Positions 15,218 through 23,296 of a stretch of 64,000 nt of DNA are shown here, piece after piece (position 1 is the first letter of the stretch; each line of letters starts with the position of its first letter). The stretch is taken from contig NZ_CP047936.1 in assembly GCF_014279975.1 (NCBI RefSeq), positions 1,612,001-1,676,000 on the forward strand. Direction: 5' to 3'. This DNA comes from Synechococcus sp. BIOS-U3-1 (GTDB lineage: Bacteria > Cyanobacteriota > Cyanobacteriia > PCC-6307 > Cyanobiaceae). Made by a program: the position numbers and the translations under genes. The notes below the pieces were generated by a model, which did not search any database, was not told the DNA's origin, and saw only the letters and a list, made by a program, of their open reading frames with translations.

Positions 15218-16249
15218 ATGTTTCTCTCTATCGATTCTTTCTTCAGCGACGAGTCCGCCATCATCAATGTCGATTCTTCTGGAATCGATGTGAGTTTTTT
15301 CACGGACGAAGCGGATCAGTCCTTTCTGGTCACGAATGGTCATGAGCTTCTGCGGATTGACTCCAAGGCGGAATACGCCAAGGAGCAGATCTGCAAGGCC
15401 ATCGATCAAAAAGCAGAGGATGCCAAAGGCAAGATCATCTATGAGATTCAGGAACGGTTCAAGAATGACCCCAAGCTGAAAGGTGGTCTGCTCCGGTACT
15501 TCCATTCTTTGGGGTACTGGGATAACGCATCTATGACAAAGATGGGTCTAGAGAAGCCTGAAAACTCAACATCAATGACCGCTGCTTTCAAGTGGGCCAA
15601 TGCCTACAGAGCAGCTCTGGAGATGCACGAGAAGCTTGCGGGAAGCCTTTCACCTTCAGAGATTCAATCTAGGGCTGCTGCTCTTTCCAAGACAGCATTA
15701 GCCCGGATCTACACATCTTGCTCTGAAAAAGATCGGAATAACCTCTACCAAGAAATTGCCGAGGGCCGTCAGATCTCAGCAGCAGATGCCAACGAGATCA
15801 GCAAATCACCAGAGATCAAACTGTCAAAAGCAGAAGAGCTTCTGGCTGCTGCACGCATCAGGAAGCAACAGGCTGAAGAACGCTGGGAGGAGGTCAAGGC
15901 AGATCCTGAGATCACCCCTAAATCCTCTGAGTACACCCAGGCAGTTGACAACAGCTTGCACGCAGCAGAGTCAGTAGAAAACTGGGAGCAGAAGATTTCT
16001 GAACTCCAGGCTCAAGTTGAAGCCAAAGAAGCAGAGCTGAATAAATACAAGTACGACCAGGATCTACAGCGTCAAACCAGGATCAAGCTCCTAACTGATG
16101 CTCTGACCATCGGAGTTCCGCAGGCAACTGCTGATCTCAATAAGTACATGAAAGATGCGGAGTACTACGACCCAGACACCCGTCGCCACTTTGATGACCA
16201 GATCAAGGTGCTGGCTGATATGTGCGGCGACTATCTCTCTCGCATTTGA
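15218..16249 (+). CDS. Large coiled-coil protein, 343 aa
   Basis: The first 100 residues are mixed alpha/beta (FLSIDSFFSDESAIINVDSS). The rest is helical, with the KAEELLAAARIRKQQAEERW block shared with the 231-aa protein at 13161 and a long coiled coil (about 245-285, WEQKISELQAQVEAKEAELN). The upstream spacing is only six bases and there is no strong ribosome site. The duplicated block suggests two paralogues that could hetero-oligomerise. No enzymatic motif seen. Confidence 0.6.
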   Translation: MFLSIDSFFSDESAIINVDSSGIDVSFFTDEADQSFLVTNGHELLRIDSKAEYAKEQICKAIDQKAEDAKGKIIYEIQERFKNDPKLKGGLLRYFHSLGYWDNASMTKMGLEKPENSTSMTAAFKWANAYRAALEMHEKLAGSLSPSEIQSRAAALSKTALARIYTSCSEKDRNNLYQEIAEGRQISAADANEISKSPEIKLSKAEELLAAARIRKQQAEERWEEVKADPEITPKSSEYTQAVDNSLHAAESVENWEQKISELQAQVEAKEAELNKYKYDQDLQRQTRIKLLTDALTIGVPQATADLNKYMKDAEYYDPDTRRHFDDQIKVLADMCGDYLSRI

Positions 16250-16255
16250 CCAACA

Positions 16256-16276
16256 GAACACCAACACTCACCACTA
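16256..16276 (+). promoter_or_regulatory. Conserved leader motif, copy 6
   Basis: GAACACCAACACTCACCACT plus A ends seven bases before the ATG at 16284, the last gene before the RNA polymerase. Confidence 0.65.
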
Positions 16277-16283
16277 ACTAACC

Positions 16284-16817
16284 ATGACTACTTACAAGCG
16301 ACGCAAGAACGGCCAATACAAGCCTGACTGGGATCGAGGCAATGGCTGGATGCAGACCAAAAGCGAATGGCAGGACATCGACAAGGCGGTTGATAAGACC
16401 GTTTCACTCGACGAACTGCAGGAGCTGTGGTGCCCAGCATCCACCTCCACCATCACGGTCAATCACCCAGACATTCCCGGCCTGAGCTTTGACCTGGAAG
16501 TGGGGCTGAAGGAATACCACCCAGAAACCAAGCGGAAGAGGAAGCCAACCAGCTTTGGCATCACATACCGATTCAACGGTTTCGTCTACTACCTGCCTTT
16601 CATCCCACTACCGGGAACCGAGAAAGACAAGACGCACCACAACGCTTGGCACAGCAAATTCTCCTGGTCCCAAGCAGTCCGAACACTCACCAAAGAAATC
16701 ATCACCAGCTATGTCGAAGAAAGCCAAGCAATGTCTCTGTGGGGTTTGGCATCGGAGCAGCTCGGAGAAGTGCCCGAGGTGCCAAAAACTGGGGAAGAAG
16801 AAGCATCCGCTGCATAG
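16284..16817 (+). CDS. Hypothetical protein, 177 aa
   Basis: A basic N-terminus (MTTYKRRKNGQYKPDWDRGN) precedes a beta-rich middle (TITVNHPDIPGLSFDLEVGL, then SFGITYRFNGFVYYLPFIPL) and an acidic tail. The 3' end overlaps the likely start of the RNA polymerase by 107 bases in a different frame, a large and unusual overlap that ties the two together. It could be a polymerase partner, but no family is recognised. Confidence 0.6.
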   Translation: MTTYKRRKNGQYKPDWDRGNGWMQTKSEWQDIDKAVDKTVSLDELQELWCPASTSTITVNHPDIPGLSFDLEVGLKEYHPETKRKRKPTSFGITYRFNGFVYYLPFIPLPGTEKDKTHHNAWHSKFSWSQAVRTLTKEIITSYVEESQAMSLWGLASEQLGEVPEVPKTGEEEASAA

Positions 16818-19743
16818 CACCTGGAGCGTCCACTACTCCCGCCTCTGGCCTGACTTCCTTGAGTTTCTAAGGGAAGTAGGAGAACCACCAACCCCGGGCC
16901 ATTGGCTAACGGGAGCCATCGAAGGAACACGACCCGCACCAGGGAACGTCCGATGGATCCCAGGAACACGACTGGAAAAGATCCAGCTCACCGATCTACC
17001 TGACCTAGACCCAATGATTTTTGATGATGAACTCAAGCAGCTAGCCATCCAGGCCTTTGCCGAACGTCAACAGAACCCCGCCTCTGAACTCATCCACCTC
17101 AACAACATCGAGAAGGAGCACAAGGCTCTGATCGAGGAGGCAGAAGACCTCAGAAGTTTGCAGTTTGACCTTGAGAAAAGAAGCCAGGAGTACCAGGCTG
17201 CACTTAAAAAAGAGACAGAAGCACGTCAGGCCTACAAAGGCCGTGGCTCACAGGTTCGAGTCGGTAACGCCTTCCGTCACAAGCTCGTTCCGATCCTGTC
17301 TCAACAGCTCAAGGCCCTCCACCAGTCAGCACTGCAGCAACGAAGTGGCAGACATCACTCAGTGATGAAGCCCCTGATGGAAGCCATAGGGAATGACTAC
17401 GACGTGGTGAGTCATATCACCATGAGCTGTGTCCTCGATGGCATCGGCAGAGGCGTGACTATGTCAACGCCACTGACAACCGTCTGCCAGAACATCGGCA
17501 GCAGGGTCGACCACGAGGCCTTTCTACGCCTTGTGAAAGAGAAGGACCCGAACGGCTGGGAGCGTGTTGATCGCTGGGTTCTGAATAGCCAGGACACCAA
17601 GCGCGGATACAGCTACAAGATCCGAGCAGCTACCGGACTAACGGAGATCACCAACTCCTACAACTTCATCGATAGCGACACTGCAGCCGGTTTCGGGAAG
17701 TGGTGTTTCGATGCCTTGATGATGATCACAGGCTGGTTCGACACCGTTTTGTGGACGACAGGGAGTGGCAAGCAGACCAGAACTCAGTATTTCGTCGGTC
17801 TCACTCAGGAGGGTTTGAAGTACAGGGATCTGATCCAGGCTGCTGCTGATGACGCCTGTTATGAAGCGTGGCCAATGCTGGTTCCACCAGAGGAGTGGGA
17901 CCTGGAGGAAGGCAAGCGTGGCGGTTATCTCAGCCATCACCCTGGCCAAGTCTCCAAGCTGATCCATAACGACATGGGCACGATCCCAAGTCAGCAGGCT
18001 ATGGATGCACTGCACAAGGCTCAGTCAAAGCCGTTCAAGATCAACGGGTTTGTCTATGAGATTCAGAAACAACTGCTCGCCAGAACCGAGGAGATCGGCT
18101 CCTTTCGTACCTACGAAAAGGACACCTGGGAAGACGTCAACCGCCCCTACATCAACCCTGAGATCTTCGATTACAAGTGGGACGACAACCGCAACGAGAG
18201 GCCCGAGCACAAGGAGGCTCGAATCACCCTCGCCAAGTTCTATGCAGCACAACAGGTAGCCGAGAAGACCCGCAAAAGTCCTATCAGGGTTCTGCGTGTT
18301 GCTGCTCGGTTCCGTCACGCTGACCGGTTCTATCTCCCCTGCTACTTCGACACGAGGACTCGGCTCTACTACGTCAGCGACACCGTCTCACCTAATGGCT
18401 CCGACTATCAGAAAGCTTTATTGCTCTCTGCTGATGGTGCTGAGGTGACTCCGGAGAATCGGACTCAGGTTTGGAACAACCTCTGCATCACCCTGGCTAA
18501 CTGCTGGGCGAACAAAGAGGACGGAGTCAAGACCGACAAGCTGAGTCTCCCTAGCCGTGTGAAGTTCGCTGAGGACTTCCTCAAGGAGCTGGAGGTGGTT
18601 GCACGAGATCCCCTCTCAACTGCTGCACGTTCCATCTGGACATCAGCATCGGAACCCTTCCAGTTCCTTGCCTGTGTACGGGAGATCTTCGAGCTCTTCT
18701 ACTGGAAGACAAAGACGCGAACCCACCTATTCAACGGAAGAGACGCAACGAACTCCGGGATGCAGATCCTCGGCTCGCTCTGCCTAGATAAGAAGGCGAT
18801 GTGGTTCACCAATGTCTATGACACACCAGACCCACAGGACCTTTATGGCGAGGTTGCACGGGAGGCTCAGGCTCTACTGAACTCCGCTGTATGGGTTCAG
18901 CAGAAGATCAAGCACTACACCAAGCAGACCAAGAAGAAGATGAAGAAGCGGGAGGAAGAAGGTAGGACCGTGCGTCCTATCGACTACACCTCATTCGTTC
19001 TAGGCATCGATCCATCTTCTGTTGATAGGTCAATTTTGAAACGTGCGGTGATGTGTACTTCGTACGGGGCGAGCTGGCAATCCAAGAACGAGTACATCAG
19101 TGAGGAGATCGAGGAGGCATTCAAAGCTGATCCGTTCAACCCAACCCTCATTGATAAGCGTCTGGTCACGGATGCTGCCATCGAGGGCCAATCATCAGCC
19201 TTCCCTAAGTGTGATGAGCTGAATGATTGGTTCCGTGCTGTTGGTAAAGCAGCAATGGAAAAGGGCCTGGAGTACGTCTCCTGGACAACACCTAGTGGTT
19301 CATTCATCCGCCAGGAGTACAGGGAACCCAACATCACCAAGGTCAAGACTCACGCCATGTCTGGACAGACCTATCGGATGTTGAAAGAGAACCGCTCAGA
19401 AGGGCGGATCACTCTCTCAGTGCAGAAGGGCTGGGGCGATGTGAAGCAGAACAAAGCAGCAACAGCTTTGGGAGCCAACTTCACACACAGTCTTGACTCA
19501 GATGTCCTCCAGGGTGCAATCACTCAAACCCGTGGAGATTTCTTCACGGTTCACGATTGTGGGTATTACTTGGCCACTGACTGTGATTACAACTGTCAGG
19601 CCCTCAGGGATAGCTTTGAGCGTGTAGTGACTGCTGCACCGATGCAGAGCCTCATTGACACCAATGAGCTGACTCTGGAGATACCTAGCAAAGGCGATGG
19701 CGATCTCTCGGAGATCCCACATGCAAGGCATATGTTTAGCTGA
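16711..19743 (+). CDS. Single-subunit T7-type DNA-directed RNA polymerase with N-terminal Zn-ribbon/HNH-like extension
   Basis: From ATG 16711 the protein is 1010 aa (T7 polymerase is 883). Hallmarks, in order: DTRTRLYYVS at 547 (T7 DWRGR), motif A with D678 (GRDATNSGMQ), motif B with K777 and Y785-G (RSILKRAVMCTSYG), NFTHSLD, and motif C with D949 (VHDCG). Both catalytic Asp, the Lys and the Tyr are present, so it is probably active and transcribes element genes from its own promoters. Residues 8-24 hold a C-x-C-x10-C-x2-C ribbon. About 45-87 (WPDFLEFLREVGEPPTPGHW, then APGNVRWIP) resembles the targeting module of phage HNH proteins. The frame is open from 16555, but earlier residues are unlikely. 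A later start near residue 98 is possible. Confidence 0.9.
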   Translation: MSKKAKQCLCGVWHRSSSEKCPRCQKLGKKKHPLHSTWSVHYSRLWPDFLEFLREVGEPPTPGHWLTGAIEGTRPAPGNVRWIPGTRLEKIQLTDLPDLDPMIFDDELKQLAIQAFAERQQNPASELIHLNNIEKEHKALIEEAEDLRSLQFDLEKRSQEYQAALKKETEARQAYKGRGSQVRVGNAFRHKLVPILSQQLKALHQSALQQRSGRHHSVMKPLMEAIGNDYDVVSHITMSCVLDGIGRGVTMSTPLTTVCQNIGSRVDHEAFLRLVKEKDPNGWERVDRWVLNSQDTKRGYSYKIRAATGLTEITNSYNFIDSDTAAGFGKWCFDALMMITGWFDTVLWTTGSGKQTRTQYFVGLTQEGLKYRDLIQAAADDACYEAWPMLVPPEEWDLEEGKRGGYLSHHPGQVSKLIHNDMGTIPSQQAMDALHKAQSKPFKINGFVYEIQKQLLARTEEIGSFRTYEKDTWEDVNRPYINPEIFDYKWDDNRNERPEHKEARITLAKFYAAQQVAEKTRKSPIRVLRVAARFRHADRFYLPCYFDTRTRLYYVSDTVSPNGSDYQKALLLSADGAEVTPENRTQVWNNLCITLANCWANKEDGVKTDKLSLPSRVKFAEDFLKELEVVARDPLSTAARSIWTSASEPFQFLACVREIFELFYWKTKTRTHLFNGRDATNSGMQILGSLCLDKKAMWFTNVYDTPDPQDLYGEVAREAQALLNSAVWVQQKIKHYTKQTKKKMKKREEEGRTVRPIDYTSFVLGIDPSSVDRSILKRAVMCTSYGASWQSKNEYISEEIEEAFKADPFNPTLIDKRLVTDAAIEGQSSAFPKCDELNDWFRAVGKAAMEKGLEYVSWTTPSGSFIRQEYREPNITKVKTHAMSGQTYRMLKENRSEGRITLSVQKGWGDVKQNKAATALGANFTHSLDSDVLQGAITQTRGDFFTVHDCGYYLATDCDYNCQALRDSFERVVTAAPMQSLIDTNELTLEIPSKGDGDLSEIPHARHMFS

Positions 19744-20197
19744 ACATGTGACAATCTGCTGTCTGGTTTAACGATCAGACAAGCAGATCCCTTGCTATCA
19801 CTGGGCGTACCTGGTGCCCCTATAGATAACCCCGAACAGTTTTGTTTGGGCTCAAAACTACAACTCATCCACAAGTCTGAGCCACGTCAGTGGTGCGCAT
19901 ATGGTTGGAATGCCATACCGCGCTGGTCAATGGGATGTGAGGATATGGACCGAGAAAACCTCCGATGTATATTCGGCCGGCCCTGATATAAAAGCCACGC
20001 AGTAAGTTCTTTTTTGACACCCCCCTCTCTTACGCGCAAGGAACCTCACACAACACCAGCACAGCAGGATGACAAAAACACAACAGATGGATGCCTCCTA
20101 AAAGAGGGGGCGTCTCAACCTGTAAAACAAAGACAGAGATAGAAGACACCAACGGTGGCTTCGATCCCTCCGTCATCATCCCTACTGATATGAAGTT
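19744..20197. other. Untranslated region after the RNA polymerase gene
   Basis: No convincing gene; a 64-codon frame (19792-19986) lacks a ribosome site. TTGACACCCCCC near 20024 and the hairpin at 20090 suggest transcription signals. Confidence 0.4.
20090..20114 (+). terminator. Strong hairpin, candidate terminator
   Basis: GATGCCTCCT and AGGGGGCGTC form a ten-base stem (two G-T wobbles) around AAAAG. No T-run follows, so a standard Rho-independent mechanism is doubtful. Confidence 0.4.
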
Positions 20198-20326
20198 ATG
20201 ACAGTGAACACCACCTTCTTACCTAAAACAAGTCGACTGGTGTTTGCTGATCGACTTCAAGCAAGAGCAGATAAAGGACGTGTCTACGGACTTGCTCCTA
20301 AATCTCCTGCTCCCCCTACTCCTTAA
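20198..20326 (+). CDS. Small basic protein with Pro-rich tail, 42 aa
   Basis: The frame reads MTVNTTFLPKTSRLVFADRL followed by QARADKGRVYGLAPKSPAPP and TP. The C-terminal coding part (VYGLAP..SPAP) recurs, degenerate, at 20734-20765 (VLGLAPTPAP then TGA), on the far side of a lanthipeptide precursor gene. That duplication argues the sequence was once under use as a gene or gene end. Function unknown. Confidence 0.4.
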   Translation: MTVNTTFLPKTSRLVFADRLQARADKGRVYGLAPKSPAPPTP

Positions 20327-20344
20327 ATATCTAGGTGCCAGGTA
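20282..20344 (+). repeat. Imperfect direct repeat, left copy
   Basis: It runs from the codons for VYGLAP through the stop to AGGTGCCAGGTA and matches 20734-20782 with small gaps. The two copies bracket the minus-strand precursor gene 20449-20688. Confidence 0.5.
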
Positions 20345-20448
20345 TTGAAGGCTGATTCGTGGGATTATTGGCGAGATTGAAGCAATAAAAGCCCTTGCAA
20401 TTGCAGGACTTCAGGTTTCTGATGTGAGTCAATAGATCAACGCCAAAA

Positions 20449-20688
20449 TCAACAACACAATTCCTTCGAAACTCTTAAACTCATGTTTTCACATGTTCCT
20501 GTCCCTCCAGCCACTCCTTCTATCTCCTCTTCACTGAGCTGGTTGAACTTATCAGCGGTGAATTCATGACCATGTTCTTTAGCAATGCCTACAACATCTT
20601 CAGGTGACTTAGCTGCTTTTAGCTTGTCTTGAAGGCTGGTGTCGCCTTTGACCTTCTCTAGGAATGCCTTGAGTTGTTCTAGGGACAT
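20449..20688 (-). CDS. procA: Prochlorosin-type lanthipeptide precursor (ProcA-like)
   Basis: The 79-aa product has a Nif11-type leader (MSLEQLKAFLEKVKGDTSLQ, then DKLKAAKSPEDVVGIAKEHG) ending at a VAGG double-glycine site. The core is TGTCENMSLRVSKELCC, with two Thr, two Ser and three Cys. In marine picocyanobacteria such precursors are modified by the promiscuous synthetase ProcM to lanthionine peptides and exported after cleavage at GG. No LanM or protease-transporter gene is in the window. A TATAAAT -10-like box lies about 30 bases upstream of the ATG. Confidence 0.85.
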   Translation of the reverse strand: MSLEQLKAFLEKVKGDTSLQDKLKAAKSPEDVVGIAKEHGHEFTADKFNQLSEEEIEGVAGGTGTCENMSLRVSKELCC

Positions 20689-20733
20689 GGGTATCAGGTC
20701 TGTTGAGTATTTATAGCAACAGTCTGCCGCAGT

Positions 20734-20782
20734 GTCTTGGGACTAGCTCCTACTCCTGCTCCTTGATATTTGGTGCCAGCTA
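20734..20782 (+). repeat. Imperfect direct repeat, right copy
   Basis: GTCTTGGGACTAGCTCCT through TTTGGTGCCAGCTA matches 20282-20344 at the DNA level and encodes LGLAPTPAP-stop in the corresponding frame. It has no start of its own. Confidence 0.5.
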
Positions 20783-20785
20783 CCG

Positions 20786-21392
20786 TCTCCGAAAGGAGAG
20801 AAGTGGGATGTAAATCCTAATTGGTAATGAGGAGCCCGGAGGCCTTTGTAAGCCCCCTGGAATAGCGATCCTCCGCTATGGAGATAGAGCGAGGGCTCTA
20901 TTAACAGAACAGATCAAGGAGAAAGCTCGGCCTCCACGGAGATACCTGAGCTATTCGGTTGAGCTAAGCGTGGAGTTTTAACGGTGCTCCATTAGTGGTG
21001 TAATTCCACTATCAATCATTGTCCTCAGTATGACATTAAACTGCTGTCAAATCCGTGGAAGTGGTGCTCCACGGTGTGGATACCGGACGCAAGTCCGGTT
21101 AGTCTTTAATGGCTAATGCGGTGATGACAGAGGAGAGTTTTCTTAATAGGTTTCTCTCCTCTCTCTTTACGGTGTGTGTGGATGATCTGGAGAGATGTTC
21201 TGACGACATCTCTTCGATTTCTTTTTAGAACAGTTTCTTTTCTAACGGTATTTGTGTACTTAGCTTCTTATTCGTAAGACGCAACGGATCGGGTTATAGC
21301 GCGAGCTGAAGATCGAATCTTCCCCGTTTTCATTCCTAAAAACCTAGGAGGCCAGTCGCCTTAAAGACTGAGACCCCAGCTACACCCGCTGG
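20786..21392 (+). ncRNA. Candidate large, multi-hairpin structured RNA of about 600 nt
   Basis: About 14 perfect or near-perfect stems lie in 607 bases. Examples: 20786-20799 (GAAA loop), 20862-20879 (6 bp), 20884-20901 (7 bp), 20932-20975 (7-bp closing stem), 20993-21011 (6), 21053-21074 (7), 21082-21099 (7 bp, GCAA loop), 21129-21162 (9), 21189-21215 (10), 21266-21279 (TTCG loop), 21298-21307 (GCGA loop), 21308-21322 (6), 21353-21370 and 21376-21392 (5 each). GNRA and UUCG loops have the correct sense only on the + strand. All frames contain stops. The size, density of helices and mobile-element context recall large ornate phage-associated RNAs such as GOLLD and ROOL, but identity with either is not established. 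Confidence 0.7.
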
Positions 21393-21423
21393 AGGGTGAT
21401 TTATTTCACTAACTATTACTAAT

Positions 21424-22230
21424 ATGTCCGATTCATTCGGAGGAGCTCCAGGCCCAGCAGGGGCTGATGGTGGAGCAGATGCAGGTTTCAGTGGCGAGTC
21501 AAGTCCACTGGGGTCACCCGAGGCCCAAGCCTCACGCCAAGCACAAGCTGCTCAGAATCTTGCCCGTCGCGCTGCCATGCGTGAAACCGGGAATTTCACA
21601 TCAGACGAATCGGTTGCTCGTGGGACCACGGATTCTGAAGTCAGCCAAGCCGAGAGCCTCTTGCTCTCCAAACAGGCAGAGCTAGGGCGAACCAATGACC
21701 CTCGCCGCCAAGCTCAACTAATCGCAGAGACCCAGCACCTTGCCGAGGTTTTGACCCAGGCAGAGGCCAAGGGGTTAAATCCTGACTACAGCGATCAAGT
21801 TGATCTGCAAAGAGAAGACCCCGGCCAGGCCATCCGCAGTGAGCTAGGTGATGAGCGTTGTGATGCCATCCTCCAGAACGCAGCCGATGTGTTTAGCGAT
21901 GGCGTGAGTGGCGTACTGAACAAGGCCCTGAGCGAAGGTTCTGACGAATATGTAGCTCAGTCATTCCAATTCATGAAGAATGTCGCTGAGAACCCAAGCT
22001 GGGTCAGCAGTTCAGAAGACGTTCAAGTATTAGATCCCGGCATCATTGGCGATCTTGAGGAGAGCTTCGGTTCTGAAATAAGTTCAAAAATACAACACAT
22101 AAATGCTCAACTTGCCAACGGAACAATGCGGCAAGACCAAGCAGTTCTGCTTGCTATGGGAGATCCTGCCCTAGCTCAAGCATTACTTAGCGCTGCTCGT
22201 AGCGGTCAAATTACACTTAACCTGGGTTGA
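21424..22230 (+). CDS. Hypothetical element protein, 268 aa
   Basis: The N-terminal 35 residues are Gly/Ala/Ser-rich and disordered (SFGGAPGPAGADGGADAGFS). The rest is helical, Ala/Gln/Glu-rich and acidic, a composition seen in phage scaffolding and minor structural proteins, but no motif confirms this. It follows the hairpin-rich region directly and leads a five-gene run (21424-23451). No clear Shine-Dalgarno precedes the ATG; GGAGGG lies 27 bases upstream. Confidence 0.6.
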   Translation: MSDSFGGAPGPAGADGGADAGFSGESSPLGSPEAQASRQAQAAQNLARRAAMRETGNFTSDESVARGTTDSEVSQAESLLLSKQAELGRTNDPRRQAQLIAETQHLAEVLTQAEAKGLNPDYSDQVDLQREDPGQAIRSELGDERCDAILQNAADVFSDGVSGVLNKALSEGSDEYVAQSFQFMKNVAENPSWVSSSEDVQVLDPGIIGDLEESFGSEISSKIQHINAQLANGTMRQDQAVLLAMGDPALAQALLSAARSGQITLNLG

Positions 22231-22235
22231 TAACT

Positions 22236-22697
22236 ATGTCTAATAACGTCGAAGTTGGTGGCATCTCTTTTTCTCAGGAGATGATTGAGGCCATGAAGAA
22301 TGGTGCTGATCCAATCTCTGGAGTATTAGGAGCAGATGGAAAGCCTCGGGAATCAAGCCTCAACAGTGATGGCTCCTATGTAACAACACCTAAGGCTCAC
22401 ATTCCGATCTCTGGCTACGGCCATCAGATCCGACCATCGCAAGGTCGCGAGGAAGGTGCTGCACTCGTGTCGCGTCCAAACATGGATGCAAATAACGTCA
22501 AATATGATGCTGAGTGTGCTCGTCTAGAAGCCGAACGTGTCGAAGCTGAGAGGGTCCGTATCGAGACCCAGAAGCGTCTTCACGGGCTTGCATTGGTTGC
22601 TGAGCTAGATGCACTGACTGCCCGTGTTGCGTTCCTTGAGAGGGCACATAGGAAGATCACAAAGAAGATTAACAGTGAGGCTAAAGATGGACGCTGA
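22236..22697 (+). CDS. Hypothetical protein, 153 aa
   Basis: ATG at 22236 is preferred over a TTG three codons upstream that would overlap the previous gene. The protein begins MSNNVEVGGISFSQEMIEAM. It has a disordered Gly/Ser/Pro middle and ends in a coiled coil (about 85-145, CARLEAERVEAERVRIETQK). Its stop overlaps the next ATG by 11 bases. Unknown role. Confidence 0.55.
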   Translation: MSNNVEVGGISFSQEMIEAMKNGADPISGVLGADGKPRESSLNSDGSYVTTPKAHIPISGYGHQIRPSQGREEGAALVSRPNMDANNVKYDAECARLEAERVEAERVRIETQKRLHGLALVAELDALTARVAFLERAHRKITKKINSEAKDGR

Positions 22698-23115
22698 AAT
22701 CAAGAACATTGACTGGGCTAAGAAGAGTCGTGAGTCATGTGAAGAGCGTGATGCTCTACTTGAGGCCAATAAGGCAGATGCGAAGGAGAGAGGCTTTAGA
22801 CCTGGCTCCTTTAATCAGACTTATACAGTTGAACCGAGTAAAGAAAGAGCTCATGAGAATCCCCCTGAGGAACTCAGAGCCCCTCCTTTAGCTCGTGGTG
22901 GCCTCCAGCCCTATCCTCAGAACATTAATGTTAGTAATTTAGGCGACTTTGATACCCCTACTAACAACAAACCTGAGGTGAAAACCATCAAAAACAAGGA
23001 AGGTTGGGAGTATTCGGGGTGGAGTAAGCCTCCAAAGAACTTCACACCTGACCCTCAAGGCATTAAAGAGCTAACAGAACGACAGATCAAGATGCTTAAT
23101 CGCAGGAAAAAGTAA
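22687..23115 (+). CDS. Hypothetical protein, 142 aa
   Basis: A hydrophilic, probably partly disordered protein. It has a helical N-terminus (MDAEIKNIDWAKKSRESCEE), a Pro/Asn-rich middle and a basic C-terminus (ELTERQIKMLNRRKK). It starts 11 bases before the end of the preceding gene, so the two are translated together. No family recognised. Confidence 0.55.
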   Translation: MDAEIKNIDWAKKSRESCEERDALLEANKADAKERGFRPGSFNQTYTVEPSKERAHENPPEELRAPPLARGGLQPYPQNINVSNLGDFDTPTNNKPEVKTIKNKEGWEYSGWSKPPKNFTPDPQGIKELTERQIKMLNRRKK

Positions 23116-23119
23116 ACTT

Positions 23120-23296
23120 ATGGCTACTAAATCAACAAAAACCAAGGCTAAACTTACTAAACCTAAGGCTAAAACTAAGAAGAAAGCTTCTAAAGCTGCT
23201 CTCGCTAAGGCAAAAGCAGCAGAGAAACGGCGTTTAGAGCTTCGAAAGAAGACTTTGAAGGCCCAAGCTGAGGCTAAATCTGCTCAGAAACGATGA
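23120..23296 (+). CDS. Lys/Ala-rich histone-like small protein, 58 aa
   Basis: The product starts MATKSTKTKAKLTKPKAKTK and is about one third Lys with Ala-Lys-Ala repeats, like the tails of bacterial H1-type proteins and phage DNA- or RNA-condensing proteins. It would be strongly positive and nucleic-acid-binding. It ends in an ATGA overlap with the next gene. It may coat the element's DNA or the nearby structured RNA; this is inference from charge only. Confidence 0.55.
   Translation: MATKSTKTKAKLTKPKAKTKKKASKAALAKAKAAEKRRLELRKKTLKAQAEAKSAQKR

Noticed and set aside
11132-16276. Leader motifs as copies of known T7 or Syn5 promoters
   Set aside because: They share short strings such as ACTCAC with the T7 promoter, but neither T7 nor Syn5 promoter consensus is matched overall.
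18025-18318. Minus-strand frame inside the polymerase
   Set aside because: Lies entirely within the coding sequence for the conserved T7-type core.
19792-19986. 64-codon frame after the polymerase gene
   Set aside because: No ribosome site, Trp/Cys/Arg-rich random composition and no link to other genes.
20786-21392. Group I or group II intron
   Set aside because: No domain V-like hairpin, no GUGYG start, no intron-encoded protein and no split gene on either side were found.
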